Below, piece after piece: positions 35,809-48,204 of a DNA stretch of 64,000 nucleotides (within the stretch, counting starts at the first letter, position 1; the number at the start of each line of letters is the position of its first letter). The stretch is from Fragilariopsis cylindrus CCMP1102 (lineage: Eukaryota; Bacillariophyta; Bacillariophyceae; Bacillariales; Bacillariaceae), in assembly GCA_900095095.1 (NCBI GenBank), contig FMBT01000151.1, positions 29,614 through 93,613 of the forward strand, in the 5' to 3' direction. The notes under the pieces were generated by a model, which searched no databases, was not told the DNA's origin, and saw nothing but the letters and a program-made list of their open reading frames with translations. The position numbers and the translations under genes are program-made.

Positions 35809-37979
35809 TTAGTCTACCACCCAAGCTTTGTCGGAGGATTCGTACTTATCTGGAAGAAATTTGTACGGAATTGGAATAATGGATCGTTGGTTGTTCTTTT
35901 GGTTAGGATCCATCTCTGTAGGTGAAGATGATGATGCAACTTTTGGTTGTGGTTCTTGCTCGATGCGACGATCAGTACGTCCTCCACCACCGAAACGAGC
36001 TAATCGTTGCTCTCGCAACTGTTTCGGGTCTAGTGGATCTTGGGACGAAGAAGAATTTCCACCAAGTGAGTGCCCGTTTGAATTAGCCGACGATAGTAAC
36101 GGTCCCATAACATCAACTCCTAAAGTAGACGGCGAAACAAATACACCCAGCTCCCAAGACTGGATTGTTATAACTTCACCTTGATCATAACGATTCTGAA
36201 TTTCTCCCCATGCTGCCTTCGATAAATTATGAGATGACACGACAAACCAGCGCATCGATTCATTTTCTTCATTGTCGATTTGATAATACGTCTTGATATG
36301 TGGTATATGCATTCCCTTGTCTAGTGGATCCCCGCTGACACTCGTAGACTTCCATCGATATAATTTCGGCTGGATAAAATCCTTGTTAAGGTTTTTAGAT
36401 CTGCCTGGCACTGAGCCACCCCCCGCTTTTGATGTTATTGAAAAAATAAATCCAGAGAACGAGAAAAATTAGGAAGAAAATAGGAATACGAACGAAATCG
36501 GATTTGTTAACCAGTCCAATAGATGCTCTTTTGTTTCTTACCTTTCCCTTCAACGCTATTGCAAATTTCTTCGTTAGTCGGCCAAACAATACGCAATAAT
36601 TTTGATGACATCAATCCCTTTTTGATGTTGCTACTTTTTGATGATGATGATGATGGTGATAGTTCCCCTGCTGCATTCCATGCGGTTGCTACTTTGTCTA
36701 AGTATGGTACAGACAACGATCCCATCGAAGAAAATTGACACACAATGGGACTGCTACAAAGATCGTTGCTGTTGTCATCCTCATTGGATTTTTGTTCCCT
36801 TCCTTCATCCCGATCACTATGAATACTGCCTCCACGAACGCAATTATCCCGAATTGCTTGCTTGACCTTGAGATACCCATATATTTCACGATTACTATTA
36901 CCACTGAATTTATGATACCCCGGAATGGATGGGATTAGTACACCAACAGCAGTAGAATAATCGTACGTTTGTAAATATGAAACAAGTGTAGAAGCTGATG
37001 TGTTATTTTTCCAGACCAACTTGGTAAGAAAACTATATGATTCTAAATACGTAATGAGTGTTTCTTCGAAGTTGGATGTAACAAATGAATTTAATTGATC
37101 TTCTGATTTCGGCATGAAATCTTGGATGAATGCCGCTTGGCATTTGTGATGAATATCTTCATAATCTAGATTGGATGTGTGGATATTTAGACGCATACGT
37201 CCCGAGGAATATCCCACCAGCATCATCTTAGTATGATGACAACCATAATCCATACTCACCGCGAGAGGATTTGCTTTACTTCTTGGCTCAGCTCTAGGAT
37301 TGAGGCAAAGTAAGATTCGATTGTTAGTAGTATCTCCCATCCAGCGTTTATCCTGGTCGCTTAAGTCTGATCGTAAATGTTGATAACAAATGACGACCGT
37401 TGGTATATCCTTTAGCTCAGGTAATTCTTCAAGGAGGAAACTAATATTCAAAATATATGTAGTAATAAAAATCCAATCAATACCAGAGCTGCTAATATTT
37501 TTGAATTTATCTAATCCTATCATTTCTCGGAAGGAGTAGCAATGAGTATCAATGTTCTGACTGAGATTGCTACTGCTACTACTACTGCTACTGCTACTGC
37601 TACTGCTTTTGCGCCGATCAATATCACGATCAGTCGCAAATATTTTGATTGGGTTTTTGGGACGGAGCATACAACCCGCATTTTCATCCAATTCGACTTT
37701 TCGTCGCTTTTTATTACTACCGTGCCCTTCTTCTCCTCCAAATGATGATGCAGTTGCTGTTGCCATTGGTACAGCCACGGCTTTCTTGTCGTCGTCATCA
37801 TCATCAGGATTCTTCAATGCAGATAGAGGAATATCATCGTTGTCGTCATCGTCGTCATCAATCAAGTCGATTACTTCTCCTTTCTTTGCTTTGTTATGAC
37901 TACTATCGTTGTCGAAACACAAGTCGATAACTTCGTCTTTATTTGCTTTCCCGGACATGGTTGATGTAATGGAAAGCAA
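35809..37979 (-). CDS. TDP1: Tyrosyl-DNA phosphodiesterase 1
   Basis: Exons 37979-36542 and 36425-35809 join in phase to 684 residues. The first His-Lys motif is CHHTKMMLVGY (residue ~247) and the second IPHIKTYY (~522), followed by SSHNLSKAAWG, the usual Asn region; both halves of the active site are intact. EGKAGGGSVP across the intron matches the conserved loop before the second half. TDP1 removes trapped topoisomerase I peptides from DNA 3' ends in the nucleus. The first ~130 residues are Asp/Ser-rich with repeated VIDL motifs (EVIDLCFD, GEVIDLIDDD), which look like SUMO-interacting motifs. A Gly-rich insert with GRTDRR lies near the C-terminus. ATG 37958 is an alternative start. Confidence 0.93.
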
Positions 37980-38330
37980 ATAGTTCTGACAGTAGAATAA
38001 TAAGTACTTTTAAGTTAATAACGAAAAGGGTTTTGTGTTAAAAGTTTAAAGTCGGATTTTTAATTCTTGATTTAAATATGCATAATGTCGATGGAAAATT
38101 TTACGCGCAAAAATAGGGAAAACCATCTCCCCCCCTAATTGATAATCCTTAGATCCTCAGTTTGCGTCTAAAAAATAAAGTAAGGCATCAATACTACAGT
38201 GCTCGATACTCGGAAAGAATGTAACGATATTGGCCCCTGCAGTGTTCAGTATAATGAAATATTATATAGCTATGCTGGTAGAATTACTTGTCCATAATTT
38301 ACTATGAAATATTTATCTTAATAACTTGTA
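37980..38330. other. Intergenic, 351 bases
   Basis: Between the TDP1 start and the sulfotransferase 3' end. Nothing seen. Confidence 0.35.
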
Positions 38331-40114
38331 CTAAGTCCATTCAAAACCTAGTGTCCACCCAAGATATAGGATCGTAATGAGCACAAATATCCACCACGTA
38401 TAGCTTCCTATAAAATCTCCATAGCCTGCAAGTATTCGCTTTACTCGTCGTAGGGTACCAAATGATGATTTTTTGCTACTGTTAACGTTCGTCCATGCAA
38501 TTGGATCAAGACCGAAGGCTTCAGCAAGAACTAAACTCGTATTCTTGTCAGTAATATTAACTTCTACCAATACATGTGAGGGATGACGTTGTACAAATTT
38601 ACGAACCATATCATGATGATCGTAGTAGATCTTTTTCATAACAGCTTTGACATCTGTGATGTTACCTTTAGATGGAATATACGGTATAACACCCTGCATG
38701 TAATACTCGTTAAGGAATTGATAATGTAAACGATCATTAGTTCCCCATTTTATAACAGATTCTATCCAGGAATCATAATCTCTCCAATTTAATATCCATG
38801 TTGCATTTGGATATGATTCATGTATCTCTTCGATGCGAAAATGTTGGGGGAAGAATATCCTTTTTCCAGGCGGTCCATTGTACTCTACAGTGCCATCATC
38901 GAGTATATAACCAATCTTTCCACGCGCCTTAGGATGGAATTTCGTTTTGCGGGGACCGTTGATCTCTGAATAAATATCGAAATTGCCACAACCTTTCAAT
39001 ATACTTTTGGTTCGATTTTGACGTAGATTTTTCATTAAACAATCCGACATTAATAAAGGACCCCCTTTTTTCGCAGATGTTTGTGCTATGAAAAACGATT
39101 TAATAAGAATATGATAAGAAGGAAGTCAGTACAATATTTATCAGCGCAGTGTCACCGAACCATCAACAATAATATGAATCAATAACAGTACAGTATTGTA
39201 CATTATAGTGTTGAACAATCAATCAATCAATCAATCAATTAACCAATTAACCAATCAATCAACTACCGTAATAGTTCATAAGATAAGAAATAAAACTTAC
39301 GTTGACAACAATACCAATGCTGTGAATTCAATCCCTGCCTTTGAAAGAATGAAAAAATAGAACTTGTTCCAGCTTTTGGAAAACCCATTACAATGATCGG
39401 TTTTGGAAGTAAAATATCTACATTTCTTCTTTTTTTCTTCTTTTTATTACGACGCCACCGCCGTGGTGGTAATCGTGATCGTCGCAACGATGATGATTCT
39501 TCATAATCATTGTTAAAGTCATCATCGTAGTCGGCGTCATCGTTATCGTTGTTGAAATGATGTTTTTTGTTTTTCGGTCTTCGATTTCGATCTCGATCTC
39601 GTTTATTATTACTACGACTTGTTTTTTTGTCGTCGTCGTAGTCTTCATCGTCTTCATCGTCGTTGTGATCCTCATATTCCTCCTCATCGTCAACATATGT
39701 TGTCGTCTGATCGAGGAATATATGTTTGTTATTCGTATTCATATTAGAATTCTTCCTATTTGCATCGTCATATTTATTATTGCTATCGTACGTATTATTA
39801 CGTTCAACAGTTCTATTGACATTGACATTAATATTATTAGTATTTGATTTTGAATATGACGAATACGAATTCGTCCGTTTGTCATTTCCATAAATACGTT
39901 GTCGTGTAATCTCTTGCCTACTTCTTCTTCTACTAGTACTACTACTGCTGTAGTCTTGTTGTTGATGAAATTTCAAATGTTTCCGACTAAGGGAATCAGT
40001 TATTGTTCTCTGTAATACCGGTAGATTGGCAACATTATTGAAAAGTATAATTAACCATATACAAATAGAAAGAATGAGGATCTTTTGTATCGTTTGAAGG
40101 GAAATTCTTCTCAT
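38331..40114 (-). CDS. Membrane-anchored sulfotransferase
   Basis: Exons 40114-39301 and 39085-38331 join in phase 1 to 522 residues. An N-terminal anchor (ILILSICIWLIILF) is followed by a ~180-residue Asn/Asp/Arg-rich stem. The catalytic domain starts with PIIVMGFPKAGTSSIF, the 5'-phosphosulfate loop that binds PAPS. WILNWRDYDSWIESVIKW corresponds to the second PAPS-contact region, though the usual RxPxxR pattern is altered. A C-terminal hydrophobic segment (WWIFVLITILYLGWTLGF) could be a second helix, unusual for a type II Golgi enzyme. It probably sulfates glycans or small molecules in the Golgi; the acceptor is unknown. A heptamer microsatellite lies upstream. Confidence 0.8.
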
Positions 40115-40626
40115 TTCTTTCTCACCTCATCCACTTCGTTCATCTATGATAGTATGAGTTCTAAAGATATAGAAATAATTGGATGATGATGGATGATGGA
40201 TGATGGATGATGGATGATGGATGATGGATGATGGATGATGGATGATGGATACGTCGGCCTCATTGATCTCTCTTTTTTTCTTTTCTTTTCTTTTCTTTCA
40301 AATTGCTTATTATTTATTTTGACATACCACAATATTGCATATTATTCTGAGATCCAAGATTATACGAAACTTGAAGAGTACGTACCGCATTCAGTTCTTG
40401 CACTGACATGAGATGGTACGAAAAGTGTTCACGCTCTTGCAATCTTTGTTGTCATTCTTGCCTTGTCATCCCTTTCCGAATCTTCGGATGCAATTTTAAA
40501 CAGTTGTGTCAAAATTTTCACAAAAATGACGTCTAAGAGACAATGACTCATGACTAAAAGTGAGTCACGCTCCCCCTTTTCATTTTCTCATCACATGAAT
40601 CTTCGAATATCGCCCCCTAATTGACA
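40115..40626. other. Divergent promoter region with microsatellite
   Basis: Between the sulfotransferase (-) and PXMP4 (+) starts. Contains the GGATGAT repeat and paired GACTCATGACT / GTGAGTCAC elements near 40544-40570 resembling bZIP sites. Confidence 0.45.
40181..40250. repeat. GGATGAT heptamer microsatellite
   Basis: About nine units with period 7, some 70-130 bases upstream of the sulfotransferase start. Confidence 0.95.
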
Positions 40627-41533
40627 ATGCATCCAACAATCATCATCAATAAACAAATCCAAACTCGTCATCAACCATTAATCAACCCATCACAATATAA
40701 TAATCACAACGGTCATCGACAATCGAGATGGTATGTTAAAGAATACAAGTACTATATCGGAATAGATCAACTTGAAACTGTTATGTCAACCCCGTCGTCG
40801 TCCTTTCTCTTCGATGAACTCACTGCCGTTGCTTCAGCTTTGATAGCTGGGGCAAAATATGGTGTCAAAATACGATTGCCTCATGCTGTTGTTATGACAT
40901 GCTTGTTTCGAAAGGATTTATCATCGAAGGAAAAAATACGATCAATTATGAAATTAGTATTCGAACATTCTTCCAATTTAGCAGCATTTGCATCCATATA
41001 CAAAATTGTGTTAGCAACGTTAAAGTTCAGCTCACGATATATTCACAGTATGGACGACAGAGGAAAGTTGATGGGTAAATGTTAATGACACTCATCGTGG
41101 ATGGACCTTTATCCTTAACAAGGACATCATCGGGAGAAGCGGCGGCAGTAGTCGGACGGATACAATAGTTCGCTTTCTGCAGCAGCAACAACAACAACAA
41201 CCATCAAAGCCGGACACCCGAACGACCGTACCATTCTTTACTTGCGGGAGCTGCTGGTGGATATTTTGTATGGGGGAAATATTCATCAGTAAATCATCAA
41301 ATTATTTATATTTAACAAGTAGAATAACTATTGGACTTGTCAAACGAGGGTGGGAACACATCTATCATAAACCAAGTAGCAGTCCCACTTCAATATTTCA
41401 ACATCCTAAAACATATCCAATGGTGGCTGCCACAGTTTGGGGTATTGTTATGTTACTGTTCGAAGAAAGTCCTCATGTTTTGCATCGATCATTGAAGACA
41501 AGTATGGATGAAATATATCGACGACCAGTATAG
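40627..41533 (+). CDS. PXMP4: Peroxisomal membrane protein 4 (PXMP4/PMP24, Tim17 superfamily), broken reading frame
   Basis: ALIAGAKYGVKIRLPHAVVMTCLFR and the following ...KLVFEHSSNLAAFASIYKIVLATLK match the first half of PXMP4. LLAGAAGGYFVWGKYSSVNHQI and YLTSRITIGL, then PMVAATVWGIVMLLFEESPHVL match the second half. PXMP4 is a small multi-spanning peroxisome membrane protein of unclear function. The first part runs to 41085 and probably ends at a GTAAATG donor (41071). The middle exon likely starts after CTGCAG near 41186, but its phase does not fit perfectly, so an extra indel may lie in the CAA run. From NHQI to YLTSR the frame steps back one base near 41304, where one A is missing. The likely start is ATG 40783; ATG 40627 would add 52 residues. 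Confidence 0.7.
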
Positions 41534-41647
41534 AGTAAATAATTAGGGTTGAGGAATACTACAATAGACGATTTCAAAACTGATATGGAGAAGAAATAGA
41601 ATTTAATTGGTCGTAATTCCTTTAAAACCTACTTTTGAATAGAATCT

Positions 41648-42879
41648 CTAGAACCAAGGAAATTTGTTCGCTTTCCGAGGACTACCATTGTAATAAAAAT
41701 CACCAGAATAATCGGCAACTGTCGTCCAATCATCGATTGATTGGAATCCATACTTTGCTTTAAGTTCCGAAAAGGCATCCGATCCACTGGGACCAAGATC
41801 TACGCATGTTACACCATCAGCTTCCAATGAACGTTCGATTAAGCTATAGACACTGTGAAACCATACATAATTTTTTGCAGCTTCGTCTGTGGCGTAAAAC
41901 CATTGACCTCGAACAGTGCTCCCCTTTCGCACCTATTCATTTATTACAGTATTGTTATTATTTGACGAATGATTTTTGTTTGTTAGTACTCGCAGAAAAG
42001 ACTGAGGAACACTACAGTATTTATTACTTATTTTGTTTGTTTGTTTTACGTACCTCGTGTGCAATCGCGATAACAGCACCAGTCGTCGCATTACGATATT
42101 CTCGAATTCACCTGTCATGTGAGTAGTTCCTACATATCGTGATACACCCTCGGCTAGAGCGTTCAGGAAACCCTCATCGCCATGCATGTTGGTAAGTAAT
42201 CTAACTTCGTGTGCTATCACGCAACGGAAGTGTGCAAGAGAAGAATGGGGAGCTGGTTTATCACCCAAGATAGATTTTGTAGTAACTGTAAATCCTGTGC
42301 CAATGCTTTCTTTATTGTTCGTTTACACCCCCTTGGCAATGTTTTAACCCAATCGTCAATGGTTGTGATGTTCTTTAATTCAAGCAAAGCATGTGGTCTT
42401 GTTTTCATGACCAGTCCACTGGGCTGCCCCCATTGCACCCAATGAATTATCTTCTCGTTCCTCAATGGAATATAAATCACCGACACATTCCTCTTCTGGT
42501 GGCAACAATTTAAGGCCTTTTCGGCCATTTGAACAGGATCAGAATCTTTTGGTAAATTCCCAAAAATCGCAGCAATTGCCAGCATTAAATTATTGTATTC
42601 TCCTTCTCCTGCAAAAGCACGTGAAACCCAAGCGAATAGTGAAGTGACCTTCTCGTCGGTGAGTTGCATGTCTAAAAACACAGAGATTTCCTGTGTTTTA
42701 TCTTGAGCACCGATCGATGATGACGATGACGACGACGACGATGGCGATCCTTCATTATACTTTTTTCTATGGAACGTAACAGCATTGTTATGCTTTTGTA
42801 CAAAAGATACTACGACAACATTCTGGACGAAGAAAAGAAGAAAAAATAACGGACGATAATATGATGGAAGTAAGTTCAT
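41648..42879 (-). CDS. Acyltransferase-like (GNAT/FemAB fold) protein, probably plastid-targeted; two frameshifts
   Basis: The reading is 42879-42054 plus exon 41932-41648 (GT-AG, phase 0, restoring AHE|VRKG). Within the first part, two steps of one base back (near 42293 in GGATTT and near 42104 in GAATTC) are needed; adding two bases gives 370 residues. The N-terminus has a hydrophobic core (LFFLLFFVQNVVVV) ending in SFVQ. A Phe right after the signal peptide is the known mark of diatom plastid import (ASAFAP-like). The fold is suggested by ATTGAVIAIAHEV, GQWFYATDEAAKN and VDLGPSGSDAFSELKAKYGF, which resemble N-acyltransferase proteins with duplicated GNAT modules. The substrate is unknown. 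Confidence 0.6.
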
Positions 42880-43659
42880 CGTTTTACGTTCGATCAGCTC
42901 TACTAGCTCGTAATGTCAGTGCAGAAAAAGACAACGATGCGGGAGTGTCTCTGATGTTGCGTTCAGAAAGGGATTGATAACAGTCAATCCATACACTGTA
43001 TATTCAATATTGCTTCGATGCATGCTGCACTGACTTTCTTTTCTGAAGAATTTGGTTCAGATTTTTTGCCGAAAGAACAAAAATCTGTTCAAGAACCGTA
43101 CAACGTACAGAGGATTCGATTACACGTCATAGCTAGTAGAACAACATTACAGTACTGCAATGGGTATGATTAAAAACAAAAAACAATAGTGACGAGTCAG
43201 TCGTGGTCACAAAAAATAAAAAAGATCTTGTAGCCTTTGGTCCTTTTCGTGCTTCAGCTTAGCCAGAACTATTGTACTGTACTAATACTTGCACACTTTG
43301 CACCTCCATTCAAGTACCGGCCGGCATGCACCGCTTCATCGCTTCAGAAGACATACATTCACATTCGCATGATCTATTGAACAAGGGTACAAGAACACAC
43401 GAACTTCAAGGTAGTTATACGGTAGTTGCATGGGCCCATGATCAAAACTAATACAAGTATCAAGAGCATTGTCATACATGTATAATAGAGGATCCTTATC
43501 CCTTTCATTTCATTTTACAACAGAACATAGATATATATATATATATAATATATATTACTTCCCTTTTTCGTCACTTGCACCAAAGAATAATAGTTTGCGT
43601 ACTGTATCTGAATATCATACTAGTTGAACTGGTAGAATCGAATCGAATCGAATCGAATC
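42880..43659. other. Intergenic between divergent genes, 780 bases
   Basis: No supported gene. Includes (TA)n at 43533-43552 and an ATCGA repeat just before the 43660 start. Confidence 0.4.
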
Positions 43660-45926
43660 ATGAGTGGGGAACAAGAAAAAAAGAATGCTTGTGACAAAGA
43701 AAGCAATTCTCGTAGTGGAAATGGTCTCCTCGCTCGAGAGGGTCCGGATGACGAAGATGATGATTGCAGACCTGTAGGGCCGCCATCGAGAAATATCAGT
43801 TCATCTGCTGATCTGTTATCATCCGATAAAAGTAAATGTGATAGTGCAAGTGCAAGAGCTAACACCAAGAACATGTCAACGGAAGGTAGTAGTAGCTCTA
43901 TTGCATCGAAATCATCATTGAAATCGTCACTGAAATCATCATCAAAATCATCATCATCAAAATCATCATCATCAAAATCGTCACCAAAATCATTATCGAA
44001 ATCATCATCGAAATCATTATCGAAATCAAAACGAGCTGTGCAAAAGAAGAATAGCCCTACAAGTAATACTGATAATACCAAACAGCACGCAAAAGATAAC
44101 CCTTCGCGAAATACGAGTAGTCGCCGTGTGGGTAGCATCGAAAAGACTCGTACCACTACTAGGTCAAACAACGTTGCAAACAATAGTAATAACAACAACA
44201 ACGATAACGATGAAGCTTCGCAGGCCGATTATTCATTGGCGTCGACAGCACCTGCTCCACCGTCTCTAAGAGTTCGTGATCATTATGCCATGAAACCGGG
44301 TGCGTATCGAATGTCATCCGGTGGAGTAGCTCATTTTGTAGATGATGAAGAAGACAATTTTACAGTGGAAAGTTCCAGTGTGCCTCCTCCACCAACCTTA
44401 AATTATGGTGTCTCCCTAGGTGTTTCCATAGATGCTAGTTTAGTCGAAGACTTGCCACTTTCATCGATACCGCCCATTCCTAATACAATCGATGGCTACA
44501 ATCTCAATCACGTCACCAACAACGACGACGAATCTGGTCGCCATAGTCGTGGGTACGATACAAGTAGCAACGACCAATACAACGGACGGGGATTCGGAGA
44601 TGAATGTCGAAGTTCTGCACAGAGTATGGAATGTGGCATCTCCATGACCCAAACAGCATCGACCGCAATGATGTCCACAACCAACATAACCTCCCGGGAG
44701 GAAGAAAATCCATCTTTTGATAAAGATAGTAATAACGATCGAAAATATTTCAACAAACGAAATATTACATGGGGGATTTGTATCTTGGTTCTCTTCCTCA
44801 TTGCAGTCGTGTCGATGGGGACTTTGTATGCCATTACGGGATTTGGTAGGAAAAAGAATATTAATGGCATGAATACTGACAGTCAAAACGTACAGAACGA
44901 CAAATCCCGCCACCATTGGTGGTGGCTCCTCCTTCTATAACTCCAATTGATGTCTCGAGTCCATCATCAAGCTTACCTCCGATAAATCGTCCATTGGAAG
45001 ATCTTGAAGAAGCCCTACCCGAATACACGAAGGAATCGCTCCAATTAGAAGATTCGCCCCAATCCAAAGCTATGAATTGGATGCTGAAGTATGATGATAT
45101 CAAATATTACACGTTACCTCGGAAGCTTCAAAGATTTGCCTTGATTACTCTTTACTTTTCGATCACAACTGTAGATCCGTCAGACGAGATTTTGACTTGG
45201 CTAGCAGGTCTCGATGAATGCAGTTGGTATGACTCAACTTGTGTCGACAACGTGTATACAATGTTATCTGTACAGTCGAATTATACGTTACGGGGAACAA
45301 TTGTACCAGAATTGGCGCTCCTGTCTTCGCTAGAGTATCTTCGGTTGGATCAGAATGCATTGGTTGGAGTTTTTCCAACCATGCTCGGACAAATGACAAC
45401 TTTAAAGGAAATCCACTTGAACGACAATCTCTTCCGGGGGACCATACCGTCCCAGTTTGGGAATCTAACCAACCTGGTAAAGATCGACTTCGGTAACAAT
45501 ATTCTCTCGGGTGTTATCCCCAATTTTCAGAAACTTGGTAATTTACAATCTTTACGACTTGGTTCAAATAAATTTTCCGGAACCTTGCCTTCGTATGTAG
45601 GACAACTAACGAGTTTGAACGAGCTTAATGTCTCAGACAATAGATTCACAGGTACTGTTCCAACAGAAGTTGGATATCTGACAAGTTTGACAAGCCTTGA
45701 CTTGAAGTCAAATGCATTCGAAGAAACAATTCCATCAGAGCTGGGTCTGTTAACGAATGCCGCAAGCTTTTGGTTTCATGACAATGATTTTACAGGAAAT
45801 GTGCCTAATGATATATGTGAATTGACTTACACCTACAACACCTTAGAAAGAAGGAATATCATCGTGGATTGTGATTATGTGGTTTGTAGTTGTTGTACCT
45901 GTGTACCTAAAGAGAACAATTTTTAA
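43660..45926 (+). CDS. LRR membrane receptor-like protein (one-base frameshift)
   Basis: A ~365-residue Ser/Lys/Asn-rich head contains a long SSLKSS-type run. One membrane helix (WGICILVLFLIAVVSMGTLYAI) follows, then an extracellular region with plant-like LRRs (LRLDQNALVGVFPTMLGQM, IHLNDNLFRGTIPSQFGNL, LRLGSNKFSGTLPSYVGQL, LNVSDNRFTGTVPTEVGYL). A Cys pair before the repeats (DECSWYDSTC) and a Cys-rich end cap them. This cytosolic-head/helix/LRR order is common in diatoms. The frame steps back one base near 44905-44913 (NDKSR to PPLVVAPPS), giving 755 residues when corrected. No kinase domain is present. A ligand-sensing or adhesion role is inferred. Confidence 0.8.
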
Positions 45927-46953
45927 AATACTGTAAAAAGGTAATAAAGAAAAAAAAAAAAAAAATAAAAAAAAAAAAAAAATATATATAAAAGAAGAAA
46001 ATATACGTATTATACTGAACAGCGAATCGATGTAATGAAAAAAAAGACAAAAAAAAAAAAAGAACGGAATGAAAAAAGCAATAACAGCATGGATAAAAAT
46101 ATATACACGAACAAACAACAACAGCAACAGCAACAATTGCAACGGTGGGAACGTATGAACAGAAGCATCACGTCACGGAACTATCTACTGTAATGCAATA
46201 CCATATTTATCAATCTTGGATTTAATACTCAGCAGAAGGTATTGTACTGTAGTAGTAATTGGAAACAACGGAATATGAATATAGCAACAAACGAAGGAAA
46301 AAAAAGTTGATTAGATACAAGTGATTGGTCTTTTTTTCTACTACTCATTAATTTAATAACAGCAACAGCAACAGCAACATCATAAACTAGTAGCTGAATT
46401 ACTTTTAAGACATTTTTGAAATAGTTTTGCTTTGAATTGATTGAAAGCGAATGAATGAAATACTCCGTCACCAAAAATAATCTGCTGTAATGATGATTGA
46501 GATAAAATAGTATATGACCATTGGTTCAAGAGAGAGAGATGGAGAGATGGAGAGAGTCGGAATATACCGAAGGACTGTTGTTAGTAACAACAATATTGTT
46601 GTTGTTTGTTATTGTTTATTATATTGTTACGCTCGTTATAAGACTGTGATTGTCATTCATCACTTTATTTGATACAAAACTTGAAAACAAAGGGAGGGTA
46701 TAAGGATCAATGCATCTGGAGGAATAATACGTATCGTACACTATGTAATTATAGTTCTTTCTCCATGTACTACACGATGTTCGACTACTACTTTGAGTCA
46801 AATGCTTCTTTTTGGTATATTTCATTGGATTTAAGTTTAATTTAATTCAATTTATTTCATTCTATTTATGTTCTGTATTTCCATTCTTTTCATCTCATTT
46901 TATGTTATTTCATTTCTATTCTTTTGGCTAGATAAATAGAAAAGACACTTTAT
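45927..46953. other. Intergenic between convergent genes, 1027 bases
   Basis: Several long A runs (45950-45985, 46037-46062), a short CAACAG repeat near 46120-46135 and a GAGA run near 46530. No gene is supported. Confidence 0.5.
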
Positions 46954-48204
46954 TTATGCTTCAATGGTCACAATAGTGCACTGAGTCCAGACCTGTGGCG
47001 ATTGTTCAGAATCCCAGCGCCAAGAAAGAACATAATCGCCTTCCATTCCTTTTGGAACCTGGATTGTGTCAACAATTTCAAAAGGGGTATAATGCACATC
47101 TGTTCTAGCCGACAATGGTTCCATAATGTCAAATAAGGCAGGGGAGGTTGAACTATTAGAATTAATCTCAGGTCCACCCCAAAAACCAGCCTTCGATATT
47201 TCGTTTTCAAACATGGGTCCATCACAATTTGAATCAGGAGTAGCGAAATCACCACATGCAGGTAGACCTATTTGAGTCCAAGTCGACCCTTTTGGTAGAA
47301 CACCATTCGTGTTGGCATCACTCACACGTACTGGAGTGAAAGGAATGATTTGTGTTTCATTGTCATTATCGTTTTTATAAACGAACCAAGATTCGTCCCC
47401 AACAAAGTCTAAAGCTGTGAAGCATCCTTCGTCTAAAGTATCGTTCAAAAGAAACTCAATTGGACACACGCGCCACTGAAATCCGCCACCATGATTGGCT
47501 GACAATGAGTACGATACATTTTGCACAGACCCTGCTTTCCATCTAGGATTATCATTGGTAGTATATTGTTCTCCCTGTGCTTCTTGCATCCGATGGTTAA
47601 TCTCTTCCAACAACACAACATCTCCATGTGTACCGGCAGGGATAGTCAAATTTGCCGGTGGCATATAAGAATTTACTGCTCCTCCCGTTCCGTTCATGAG
47701 ATTTTCGTATCCATCGCCGGGACCGGCAATGTAATCTTGAGCCGAATTGTATTGCCATCCACCCAAAATACCGCAGGAATTTACCACTGGGGCGTGTCCC
47801 GGTGCCAACCAAGGATTTCTCTTTAGGGGAGTGTTAGTTACAGATGCAAAGTCTTTTGGTGACACTTTTGCTGCACCTCGAAGCATACTTTGTGTACTAC
47901 TGTTATCAGCCGTTTGAACAGCAGACCACCATTTATCTGACATGTAAGTTAGCTGTTCTACATCCTTGAGAGTTGGTTCAAATTGTTCTTCGCAACATGG
48001 TGTATTTCCGCCATTAGGACTACCATTTCCACAATTTTGTCCAGTCGCAACAGGGCATCCAATTTGTGATCCTTGATTGAACCACATGTATCGCCAACCA
48101 CCTAGATCCGTCGTAATTTTGGGTACTTTTGGTTGTGTGATTGTACCATGTGCATTCGTTGTTGAAGCGTATGCAAGAAGGAGAGTTGCTGTAGAGAATT
48201 TCAT
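46954..48204 (-). CDS. Secreted LPMO-like (chitin-binding type-4-like) protein
   Basis: 416 residues, no intron. The signal peptide MKFSTATLLLAYASTTNA ends directly before His in HGTITQPKVP, so the mature protein would start with His. This is the first copper ligand of lytic polysaccharide monooxygenases. A second His is in SANHGGGFQWRVCP, again LPMO-like, and the C-terminus has YVLSWRWDSEQSPQVWTQC, matching the strand with the axial residue found in AA-type LPMOs. Conserved Cys pairs (GCPVATGQNCG, TPCCEEQ) and several N-glycosylation sites are present. The known reaction is oxidative cleavage of chitin or cellulose with copper. The family subtype and substrate are uncertain; it may act on the alga's own chitin. 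Confidence 0.7.
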   Translation of the reverse strand: MKFSTATLLLAYASTTNAHGTITQPKVPKITTDLGGWRYMWFNQGSQIGCPVATGQNCGNGSPNGGNTPCCEEQFEPTLKDVEQLTYMSDKWWSAVQTADNSSTQSMLRGAAKVSPKDFASVTNTPLKRNPWLAPGHAPVVNSCGILGGWQYNSAQDYIAGPGDGYENLMNGTGGAVNSYMPPANLTIPAGTHGDVVLLEEINHRMQEAQGEQYTTNDNPRWKAGSVQNVSYSLSANHGGGFQWRVCPIEFLLNDTLDEGCFTALDFVGDESWFVYKNDNDNETQIIPFTPVRVSDANTNGVLPKGSTWTQIGLPACGDFATPDSNCDGPMFENEISKAGFWGGPEINSNSSTSPALFDIMEPLSARTDVHYTPFEIVDTIQVPKGMEGDYVLSWRWDSEQSPQVWTQCTIVTIEA

